Shown here piece after piece: positions 1 to 7,337 of a stretch of DNA of 28,577 nucleotides. This stretch comes from CSSED10-109M sp964349455 (GTDB taxonomy: Bacteria; Bacillota_I; Bacilli_A; RF39; UBA660). The notes below the pieces were generated by a model. The model ran no database searches and was not told the DNA's origin. It worked only from the letters and a program-made list of their open reading frames with translations. The translations under genes and the position numbers were made by a program. Position 1 is the first letter of the stretch. Each line of letters opens with the position of its first letter. Location: the NCBI GenBank assembly GCA_964349455.1, contig CAYGGG010000005.1, positions 1 to 28,577 on the forward strand, in the 5' to 3' direction.

Positions 1-851
1 TTTTTAATTAAAGAAAAAAACTCTAGTTTTTGATATATTTGATTTAATTTATTTTCATTTGTTAGTTCTTTTTTTATTTCTTCAATATTAATTTGAAAAG
101 GCGGTTCTTTTTCAATTTTGGCAAGTTGATAACTTAGATAAGCATTTTCTTTATCTTGTTCTAATTTTTCTTTTACCTTACCACTTATCTTTTCAATATT
201 TTGATAAACGCCATCTAAACTTTGATATTCTTGGATTAGTTTTAAAGCGGTTTTTTCACCAATTCCTTTAACGCCTGGAATATTATCAGATGAGTCACCT
301 TGTAGCGCTTTTAAATCAACTACATTAACTGGATTAATTTGATATTCCTTAATAAAGCTTTCTAAATCATAACGAATATAATCTTTTTGTTTTAATAATT
401 TTATTTCAACTTGATTTGAAATTAATTGTAATAAATCTTTATCACTACTAATAATCAAACCCTGATAGTGATCATCCCTATCACAATAATTTGCATAGGC
501 ACCAATGATATCATCGGCTTCATAATTATCTAATTCCAATGCTTTAATTCCCAAACTTGCTAATATTTCTTTAGCGATTGGAAATTGCAAACGAAGATCA
601 TCGGGCATTTCGATGCGTCCTTCTTTGTATTCTTTAAATATTTCATTACGAAACGTTTTGCCCTTATCAAAAGCAACAACCATGTATTCTGGGTTTTCTT
701 CTTTGATTATTTTATTAATCATATTAACAAAGCCAAAAAGACCGTTTGTTGGAAAGCCCTTACTATTTTTCATTAAATTTCCACTATAAGCAGTTGCATA
801 GTAACTGCGAAATAAAAGATTGTTACCATCAACCATAATTACTTTTTTCAT
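1..851 (-). CDS. polA: 5'-3' exonuclease / DNA polymerase I N-terminal domain (partial)
   Basis: The reading frame opens at ATG 851-849 behind a GGTGAG site and stays open to the left edge, giving about 283 residues without a stop; the 3' end lies outside the window. The translation begins MKKVIMVDGNNLLFRSYY and contains the metal-binding acidic motifs of the FEN/5'-3' exonuclease family: FDKGKTFRNE, YEADDIIGAY, SSDKDLLQL and LQGDSSDNIPGVKGIGEKTA (helix-hairpin-helix). The enzyme removes RNA primers and flaps during lagging-strand synthesis and repair. The visible part covers almost exactly the exonuclease domain, so it cannot be decided here whether this is full-length DNA polymerase I or a stand-alone exonuclease as in several Mollicutes. 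Only 24 bases separate the start from the mraY terminator, so its promoter may lie inside the mraY 3' end. The family is certain; the gene symbol is provisional. Confidence 0.88.
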   Translation of the reverse strand, partial: MKKVIMVDGNNLLFRSYYATAYSGNLMKNSKGFPTNGLFGFVNMINKIIKEENPEYMVVAFDKGKTFRNEIFKEYKEGRIEMPDDLRLQFPIAKEILASLGIKALELDNYEADDIIGAYANYCDRDDHYQGLIISSDKDLLQLISNQVEIKLLKQKDYIRYDLESFIKEYQINPVNVVDLKALQGDSSDNIPGVKGIGEKTALKLIQEYQSLDGVYQNIEKISGKVKEKLEQDKENAYLSYQLAKIEKEPPFQINIEEIKKELTNENKLNQIYQKLEFFSLIK

Positions 852-874
852 TTTCTCACCAATCTTATTTTACC

Positions 875-895
875 AAAAAAAAAGGATTTAAACAA

Positions 896-903
<8 letters not shown>
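875..903 (-). terminator. Intrinsic terminator of mraY
   Basis: A perfect 8-bp inverted repeat GGATTTAA/TTAAATCC (884-891 and 896-903) with a 4-nt loop is followed on the minus strand by nine T (875-883). The right arm includes the mraY stop codon (896-898). Confidence 0.8.
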
Positions 904-1888
<985 letters not shown>

Positions 1889-1909
1889 CCTATCATCTCC
1901 GTTCTCCCT

Positions 1910-1938
1910 AGTATATCACTTTATTTTATTTTTTTTAA
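1910..1938 (-). promoter_or_regulatory. Promoter of mraY
   Basis: On the minus strand TTAAAA (1938-1933), a 17-bp spacer and TATACT (1915-1910), with TG one base before the -10 (TGaTATACT, extended -10). The -35 is weak; the extended -10 carries the call. Confidence 0.5.
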
Positions 1939-1950
1939 TTGTTTTACATT

Positions 1951-1973
1951 CATTTACATTTAAGATGTAAATG
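1951..1973. repeat. Inverted repeat between divergent mraY and rpsT
   Basis: A perfect 9-bp inverted repeat, CATTTACAT (1951-1959) and ATGTAAATG (1965-1973), has a 5-bp centre. It lies between the mraY -35 and the rpsT -35 (1982). There is no adjacent T-run on either strand, so it is unlikely to be a terminator. An operator for a dimeric regulator is possible but unproven. Confidence 0.45.
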
Positions 1974-1981
1974 AAAAATAG

Positions 1982-2010
1982 TTGCTTTTTTATTCTTTTT
2001 TTGTTAAAAT
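1982..2010 (+). promoter_or_regulatory. Promoter of rpsT
   Basis: TTGCTT (1982-1987), a 17-bp spacer and TAAAAT (2005-2010), with TG at the extended -10 position (TGtTAAAAT). The predicted start near 2017 gives a leader of about 25 nt. Confidence 0.7.
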
Positions 2011-2041
2011 TAGTTTGTTGAAAAAATTAGGAGGTGAAAAA

Positions 2042-2305
2042 ATGGCTAATTTAAAAAATTCGAAAAAGAAAATCAAAGTAATTAATAAAAAAAAGATCAG
2101 CAATAATCAATATCTTGCTAGTATGAAAACAGCAATTAAAAAATTGAAAGCTTTAATTACTAATAACGACAAAAAAAGTGCGGTTGAGTACTTAAGTTTA
2201 GTTAATTCAAAAATTGATAAAGCTGTTAAAAAAGGTGTTATTCATATAAATAAAGCAACTCGGCATAAATCAAAACTGTCAAGCAGTGTTAATGAAATGA
2301 AGTAA
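2042..2305 (+). CDS. rpsT: 30S ribosomal protein bS20
   Basis: bS20 binds 16S rRNA early in 30S assembly. The 87-residue product begins MANLKNSKKKIKVINKKK and has the family's very basic, all-helical composition and the KAVKKGVIHINKATRHKSKL region. The start is ATG 2042 because a strong AGGAGGTG (2029-2036) lies five bases upstream; an in-frame upstream ATG at 1982 would place the promoter and ribosome site inside the gene. It is a single-gene unit on the plus strand, with its own promoter and a terminator that overlaps the stop codon. Length is typical for Gram-positive bS20. Confidence 0.95.
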   Translation: MANLKNSKKKIKVINKKKISNNQYLASMKTAIKKLKALITNNDKKSAVEYLSLVNSKIDKAVKKGVIHINKATRHKSKLSSSVNEMK

Positions 2306-2322
2306 ATACTTCTTTTTTTTTT
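2299..2322 (+). terminator. Intrinsic terminator of rpsT
   Basis: GAAGT (2299-2303), loop AAAT and ACTTC (2308-2312) are followed by ten T (2313-2322). The stop codon TAA (2303-2305) lies in the stem-loop. The stem is short but the U-tract is strong. Confidence 0.7.
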
Positions 2323-2337
2323 ATAAAATGATATAAT
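2310..2337 (+). promoter_or_regulatory. Promoter of the transglutaminase-like gene
   Basis: A perfect extended -10, TGaTATAAT (TG 2329-2330, TATAAT 2332-2337). The -35 region falls in the T-run of the rpsT terminator (TTCTTT, 2310-2315) and is weak. The predicted start is close to 2344, leaving a very short leader directly before the ribosome site. Confidence 0.5.
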
Positions 2338-2355
2338 AAATGCGAGGTGAACTGT

Positions 2356-3294
2356 ATGAAAGTAATGATGCGAATTATCTTTTATGGGTTTGTAATTATT
2401 ATTGCCTTACTAAGTCGTGGTATTTTAGTTGATGTCATCACCGAAAGATTTCGGTTTGAAGGTGAAATTGCACCACCTTTAAATAATCAATATGCTTTAC
2501 CTAGAAATGCTTCAAATTTTACGAATAAATATTATACTGAAGATTTTTGGGCGAAGAGCTATGAAGATTTAAGAAAAATCGTTTTTATGGTTGTTAATAG
2601 CGGTGTTCGTAATTTTACTTTTTATTGTTCTGAAGAATATGAGGACTGTTTTGTTGATTTAGATCGAATTACGCAAGATCGCCGTTCTTTGACCTATATT
2701 AATAATTTTGTTCATCCATATAATGCTTATCATCACCTTAATCTTGAATATGATAGTCAAAGAAGAGTTGTTATCACAATTGCAAGACTTTATTCAAGTC
2801 GTGATATTACTGATATTAATGCCGCAATGAATAAAATATGGTCAAGTGTTGTTAAAGCAGAAATGTCTACAAAAGAAAGAATTAAAGCAATTCATGATCA
2901 AATTTTAAATAATTCTGATTATGATCGTGAACGGGCAGATGCAATCATAAACAATGAAGAAAAGTATTATGACAATACTAATCTTTCTCATAAGGCTAAT
3001 GGTCCTTTGATTGAGGGCAAGGCAATTTGCGGTGGTTATAGTGATGCAATGTCTTTATTTTTATACCGCATGGGCTTACCCAACTATCGAGTTTCAAATG
3101 ATCAACACATTTGGAATTTAGTTCAAATTGATGGTCGTTGGTTACACTTAGACTTAACTTGGAATAACCCAACTACTAGTGATAATAAATCGGTTATTAT
3201 TACAACTTATTTTTTAATTAATAGTAACCAATTAAAAAATATTGGTGATGGTGCTCATGATTATGATGCTAGTATCTTTATTGAAGCAAAATAA
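2356..3294 (+). CDS. Membrane-anchored transglutaminase-like (papain-fold) protein
   Basis: Start ATG 2356 is preceded by GAGGTGA (2344-2350); a GTG nine bases earlier would overlap that site. Residues 5-27 form a hydrophobic N-terminal segment (uncleaved anchor or signal peptide), so the rest is probably extracellular. The C-terminal half is a transglutaminase core domain: a helical lead-in (KERIKAIHDQILNN, 173-186), then the probable catalytic Cys225 in GKAICGGYSDA, His251 in DQHIWNLVQIDG and Asp266 in LHLDLTW. In bacteria this fold occurs in cysteine proteases and amidases acting at the cell surface, and the real substrate cannot be read from sequence. It has its own promoter, and its stop borders the bidirectional terminator shared with convergent eno. 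Confidence 0.85.
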   Translation: MKVMMRIIFYGFVIIIALLSRGILVDVITERFRFEGEIAPPLNNQYALPRNASNFTNKYYTEDFWAKSYEDLRKIVFMVVNSGVRNFTFYCSEEYEDCFVDLDRITQDRRSLTYINNFVHPYNAYHHLNLEYDSQRRVVITIARLYSSRDITDINAAMNKIWSSVVKAEMSTKERIKAIHDQILNNSDYDRERADAIINNEEKYYDNTNLSHKANGPLIEGKAICGGYSDAMSLFLYRMGLPNYRVSNDQHIWNLVQIDGRWLHLDLTWNNPTTSDNKSVIITTYFLINSNQLKNIGDGAHDYDASIFIEAK

Positions 3295-3314
3295 AAAGTA
3301 GTTACCTACTTTTT
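3293..3314. terminator. Bidirectional terminator between the transglutaminase-like gene and eno
   Basis: AAAAAGTAG (3293-3301), loop TTAC and CTACTTTTT (3306-3314) make a 9-bp stem with a T-run on both strands. It separates two convergent genes. The eno stop codon (3302-3304, minus strand) is in the loop. Confidence 0.75.
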
Positions 3315-4510
3315 TCAATTTTCATTAAACGATTATATTTTGCAACTCGATCGGTTCTTGATAAGGAACCGGTTTTTATATACCCCAAATCAAGTCCGAC
3401 TGCTAAATCAGCAATAAAAGTGTCTTCAGTTTCGCCACTTCGATGTGAAATGATTGTTTTATAATTATTCTTTTTTGCTAAATCAATTGTTTCTAACATC
3501 TCTGTATATGTACCAATTTGGTTAGCTTTTATTAAGATCGCATTACAAATTTTTTCTTTAATTCCAAATGCTAATATTTCTTTATTAGTGACAAATAAAT
3601 CATCACCAACTAACATAATATCAGTTAATTTTTCAGTTAATAACTTAAAACCTAAATAGTCTTTTTCATCTAATCCATCTTCAATACTAATAATTGGATA
3701 TTTTTTTACCATTTCCAAGTAAATTTCAATCATTTCATTTGCCGTTAATTTTTTATTTTCATAATAATAAAAACCATCAAGGTAAAACTCACTAGCAGCA
3801 ACATCTAGCGCTAGGGCAACTTCTTCTTTTAATTTATATCCGGATCCTTCAATTGCTTGACATATTAAATCTAATGCTTCTTGATTATTATTAAGATTTG
3901 GTGCAAATCCCCCTTCATCACCAACTGATGTCGGATAATTTTTCTTTTTTAAGATTTCTTTTAGTTGATGAAATATTTCTGAACCAACCCTAACTCGCTC
4001 ACTAATTGTTTTTTGTAATGGCACAATCATAAATTCTTGGATATCTAAATTATTATTAGCATGCTGTCCGCCATTGATTACATTCATCATTGCAAGTGGA
4101 AGTGTTTTTCCAGGACCAACATATTCAAACAATTCTTTATTTTCTTTTTCAGCACACGCTTTTAAAAACGCAAGTGAAACACCTAAAATAGCATTAGCAC
4201 CTAATTTACTTTTATTCTTAGTTCCATCTAAATTAATTAAAAAATAATCTAATTCTTTTTGATTAAAAGTTTTTTCAATTAAATTATCCTTAATTAGTCC
4301 ATTTACATTAGCAACTGCTTTTAATACACCTTTTCCATGATAGCGATGATCATTATCGCGCAATTCTAATGCTTCTTTTGAACCAGTTGAAGCACCACTT
4401 GGAACACTTGCGATGCCAACGAAATCACCTTCCAAAACAACTTCTACTTCAACGGTTGGATTTCCTCTTGAATCTAAGATTTCTCGAGCTATTATATCTT
4501 TTATTTTCAT
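3302..4510 (-). CDS. eno: Enolase (phosphopyruvate hydratase), short C-terminus
   Basis: Enolase converts 2-phosphoglycerate to phosphoenolpyruvate in glycolysis. N-terminal signatures are AREILDSRGNPTVEVEV and SVPSGASTG. The barrel domain shows GDEGGFAPN (general acid Glu199), metal ligands Asp236 (LALDVAASEF), Glu277 (SIEDGLDE) and Asp304 (VGDDLFVTN), catalytic Lys328 (ILIKANQIGT) and ISHRSGETED. All active-site residues are present. At 402 residues it is about 28 shorter than usual bacterial enolases (about 430). Much of the difference is at the C-terminus, which stops at MKIEKSR where relatives continue for roughly 20 residues. Start ATG 4510 has CTGGAGGA upstream. No convincing promoter was found in the 55-base gap before it, so it may be read from the pilin-like gene's promoter or from one inside that gene. 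Confidence 0.96.
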   Translation of the reverse strand: MKIKDIIAREILDSRGNPTVEVEVVLEGDFVGIASVPSGASTGSKEALELRDNDHRYHGKGVLKAVANVNGLIKDNLIEKTFNQKELDYFLINLDGTKNKSKLGANAILGVSLAFLKACAEKENKELFEYVGPGKTLPLAMMNVINGGQHANNNLDIQEFMIVPLQKTISERVRVGSEIFHQLKEILKKKNYPTSVGDEGGFAPNLNNNQEALDLICQAIEGSGYKLKEEVALALDVAASEFYLDGFYYYENKKLTANEMIEIYLEMVKKYPIISIEDGLDEKDYLGFKLLTEKLTDIMLVGDDLFVTNKEILAFGIKEKICNAILIKANQIGTYTEMLETIDLAKKNNYKTIISHRSGETEDTFIADLAVGLDLGYIKTGSLSRTDRVAKYNRLMKIEKSR

Positions 4511-4565
4511 TTTTTCCTCCAGATTGTTTTTTGATACTTTATTGCCTTCTTACGATAGTTATATT

Positions 4566-7205
4566 TTATCTTACACATCGAACAGCATGACCATTAGCCT
4601 GTTGCACAGGGTTACGATTTACCTTTGTATAATCAGCACCAGCCCAACTACTATCTCCAAGTAAACGGTACCAAGCACTATCGCTTGACATAGTTGATGA
4701 ATACCAAGCGCTCCAAACACCAACATTTACCAAATCTCCTGAGGTTGTCCGTCTTCCTACCGGCTTAGCATTTAATCCACTAAGATTAACTCCTTCCCAA
4801 TCAGGAGAACTTGACTTTAAGTGATGTCCTTCAACCGTTCCCCGCCAACCTGTACCATTAGCCTGTGCCGAGGTCATTCCTAAATTCATTTCCAAAGTTT
4901 TCCATTCTTGGTCCGTCGGAATTGTCCAACCGGATGGGCATAATCCCTGTGCTCCTTCGGTTGTTGAACCATTCATCGCAGCTCCCCATTGATATAACAC
5001 CTCTGTTCCCCAACTTGTGCTATGACTTCGACATGCATTAAATGGTGCCACATCATTCCATGTTGCATTTAAACATGTTGATGGGGCATATCGAAGATTT
5101 TCAGCAAACCAACATCGTCCTGCCTTCACCACCGTTGTATAATTTACTCCTTGCCATGAATAAGTTCCTCCACAGGCAAATATAGTGGTCCAATTAGCAC
5201 GAATTGTCATGCTTTGTTGCACATTACTACAAGCACCAGTTGATGCCGTAAATGTTCCTGCACAGCTACCACTTGTTATTGTGAATCCAGCTAACTCATA
5301 TATATTGTAACTTCCACTTCTTGAACAGGATGGACCTGCAGCACTGGTCCCCCAGTTCACTGTCCTTGAATTTGGTATACATGTTCCACCGTTACCATCA
5401 TAAGTTACGGTATATTGATTAATGGTGAATGTTGCGCCAACACTTCTATTTTGCGTCATGCTAACACTACAACTACCTGTTCCAGAACAAGACCCTGACC
5501 ATCCCGTAAAAGTATGTCCGGTACTTGCACTATTTGTTACTGTGACATTAGCTCCATGATTATATGTATGTATCCCAGCACTTGGATTAATTGTCCCACT
5601 TCCGGTTACACTAGTGGTTAATGTATATGTGCTAACTGCAAAATTTGCTCTTACTGTAATTGCACCTCTTACATCACTACAAATACCAGTACTGGTATTA
5701 AAAGTTCCATTACAAGTTCCACTTTCCAAAGTATAATTTGTAAAACTATAGCCGGTACTTGGACTTGGAGTTGTTCCGATATTTGCTGAACTCCAATTCA
5801 CTGATTCAGAAGTTGGATTAACACTACCGCCAGTACCTGCAGTATATGATACGGTATAAGTATTGATTGTAAAATTTGCTCTTACTGTCAAATTACCAAT
5901 TACATTAGTGACTGCTCCAGTACTTGTATTTAATGTTCCATTACCACTGCCACTAGTAATTGAAAAATTATCAAATGTATAACCCGTATTCGCACTATGA
6001 CCTGGTGCTGCTGAATCACCACCATGAGTTACTACTCTTGAGGCGGTACTGACTGTTCCACCAGTACTTGCTATATAACTAACAGTATACTCGTTTAAAG
6101 TAAAGCTTGCTTCAATTGTCATATTTCCAATTACATTTGTGACATTACCAGTTGAGGTATTTAAATCACCATTACCAACACCAGTAATAACTGTATAATG
6201 TGAAAAAGTATATCCTTCTTCAATCTCAACACTTGGCGTTGTTGCATCACTACCATGATTTACAGTTCGGTAATTTGGATCAAAAGTTGCACCCCCATTT
6301 GATTGATAATTAACGGTATATTGTCTAATTGCAAAATTAGCTCTAATTGTCATATCACCAATTACATTACTAATATTACCATTACTTAAATTTAAATCAC
6401 CGTTACCAGATCCTTCAATAACTGTAAAATTAACAAAATCATAACCAGTATTCTCAGTTACATCCGGTCCTAAAGCAATTTCATCTTCTAATACATATTT
6501 AGATAATGGATCAACACTGCCACCAGTTCCTGCTTGATAACTAATTTGATATACATTTGGTGATGTTACAGTGATTAAATCATCTGTTTCAACACCATCG
6601 ATTCTTACTCTAAAGGTATAGGTTGTTCCTGGTTCTAAATCAACAAAAGTCCTTGATGATTGCCAATCAACGCCATCTTTACTATACTCAACATTAGGTC
6701 CACTAACACTTGGTAAAATAGCAGTTAATTTGCCATTTTCTTGTAATGTCCACTCAATCAATCCCGCAAAATCAGTTATTTCGCAATCTTCTGTCATATC
6801 AGATAATCTAGTTACCGTTACTTCTTTATTATTAAATGCTTTTTGAACACACCAATAACCATCATTAATCGCCATTTGGACTTTACAATTTTGATTAATA
6901 ACAATTACCCCATCGGTTGGTGCTCTACCAGAAAAGGCTATCATATCTTCTGAAGTAATAACTCCATCCTCAAAAACAACTTCCATTATTTTTGAATCCC
7001 CTTTTACGATATTAGCCATACATTCATTTTCTGATGTTTTCGCAAGACCATAAGCACTTGACTCAAAAGCTCCTTTTCTAGCTTCGCCAATTACATTTAG
7101 CACAATTGGCATTGCAATCAATAAAATAATTGCCAAAATGACAATTACCGCTAGTAATTCTATTAGCGTAAATCCTTTCTTTTTAACATAAAATAATTTC
7201 TTCAT
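4566..7205 (-). CDS. Prepilin-like surface protein with InlB-type repeats and FISUMP domain
   Basis: An 879-residue multidomain protein. Residues 1-35 are a type IV prepilin leader: KKKG before FTLIELLAVIVILAIILL, with the expected cleavage after Gly11 and Glu16 at mature position 5. A pilin-like region follows to about 160, then a fibronectin-like stretch (about 163-215, YSKDGVDW, LEPGTTYTFRVRIDG). Six modules of about 75 residues (about 217-673) resemble the InlB B / Listeria-Bacteroides repeat (QYTVNYQSNGG, EGYTF, GNMTIEASF). The C-terminus (about 679-879) matches the Fibrobacter succinogenes major paralogous (FISUMP) domain: AGRCWFAENLRY, CPSGWTIPTDQEWKTLE, GHAVRCVR. It is likely assembled or anchored by a pilin system and displayed as an adhesin; no pilus machinery is in the window. 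A consensus promoter precedes it, with AAGGGAGA before ATG 7205. The 3' part is richer in G+C than its neighbours. Confidence 0.85.
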   Translation of the reverse strand: MKKLFYVKKKGFTLIELLAVIVILAIILLIAMPIVLNVIGEARKGAFESSAYGLAKTSENECMANIVKGDSKIMEVVFEDGVITSEDMIAFSGRAPTDGVIVINQNCKVQMAINDGYWCVQKAFNNKEVTVTRLSDMTEDCEITDFAGLIEWTLQENGKLTAILPSVSGPNVEYSKDGVDWQSSRTFVDLEPGTTYTFRVRIDGVETDDLITVTSPNVYQISYQAGTGGSVDPLSKYVLEDEIALGPDVTENTGYDFVNFTVIEGSGNGDLNLSNGNISNVIGDMTIRANFAIRQYTVNYQSNGGATFDPNYRTVNHGSDATTPSVEIEEGYTFSHYTVITGVGNGDLNTSTGNVTNVIGNMTIEASFTLNEYTVSYIASTGGTVSTASRVVTHGGDSAAPGHSANTGYTFDNFSITSGSGNGTLNTSTGAVTNVIGNLTVRANFTINTYTVSYTAGTGGSVNPTSESVNWSSANIGTTPSPSTGYSFTNYTLESGTCNGTFNTSTGICSDVRGAITVRANFAVSTYTLTTSVTGSGTINPSAGIHTYNHGANVTVTNSASTGHTFTGWSGSCSGTGSCSVSMTQNRSVGATFTINQYTVTYDGNGGTCIPNSRTVNWGTSAAGPSCSRSGSYNIYELAGFTITSGSCAGTFTASTGACSNVQQSMTIRANWTTIFACGGTYSWQGVNYTTVVKAGRCWFAENLRYAPSTCLNATWNDVAPFNACRSHSTSWGTEVLYQWGAAMNGSTTEGAQGLCPSGWTIPTDQEWKTLEMNLGMTSAQANGTGWRGTVEGHHLKSSSPDWEGVNLSGLNAKPVGRRTTSGDLVNVGVWSAWYSSTMSSDSAWYRLLGDSSWAGADYTKVNRNPVQQANGHAVRCVR
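5187..6557 (-). repeat. Tandem InlB-type repeat region (about six modules of about 75 codons)
   Basis: Recurring protein units of the form YTVSYxAxTGG...TGYxFxNFxITSGxGNGxLNTSTGxVTNVIGNxTVRANFT. Units span residues of about 217-293, 296-369, 372-446, 449-523, 526-594 (divergent, GWSGSCSGTGSCSV) and 597-673. Two distal units have Cys-containing variants (SGTCNGTFNTSTGICSD, SGSCAGTFTASTGACSN). Internal duplication is the likely origin. Confidence 0.8.
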
Positions 7206-7253
7206 AAAAAATCTCCCTTTCTTTTATGACTACCATACTGATATTACATTTAA

Positions 7254-7282
7254 AGTATAAACTTTTTTTTAATTAATGTCAA
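7254..7282 (-). promoter_or_regulatory. Promoter of the prepilin-like gene
   Basis: On the minus strand a perfect -35 TTGACA (7282-7277), a 17-bp spacer and TATACT (7259-7254). The expected start near 7247 gives a leader of about 40 nt. This is one of the strongest promoters by sequence in the window. Confidence 0.85.
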
Positions 7283-7292
7283 ACTTTTTTTC

Positions 7293-7317
7293 AAAAAAAA
7301 AGACTTTAAAAGCCTTT
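7293..7317 (-). terminator. Intrinsic terminator of pnp
   Basis: On the minus strand AAAGGCTTT (7317-7309) pairs with AAAGTCTTT (7307-7299) through one G-T wobble, giving a stem of about 8 bp with a 3-nt loop, followed by a T-run down to 7293. It ends just upstream of the pilin-like gene's promoter. Confidence 0.65.
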
Positions 7318-7337
7318 AAAAATATTTTCCCTTTACA

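Noticed and set aside
585..776. Plus-strand ORF of 63 codons
   Set aside because: Lies wholly inside the exonuclease coding sequence on the other strand; no ribosome site and low-complexity Phe-rich translation.
4511..4565. Promoter for eno in the gap after the pilin-like gene
   Set aside because: Only weak -10-like strings (TAAAGT, TATAAC) without a spaced -35 or TGn; not supportable.
4369..4664. Overlapping plus-strand ORFs opposite eno and the end of the pilin-like gene
   Set aside because: Two frames open by chance across two real minus-strand genes; no domain or ribosome site.
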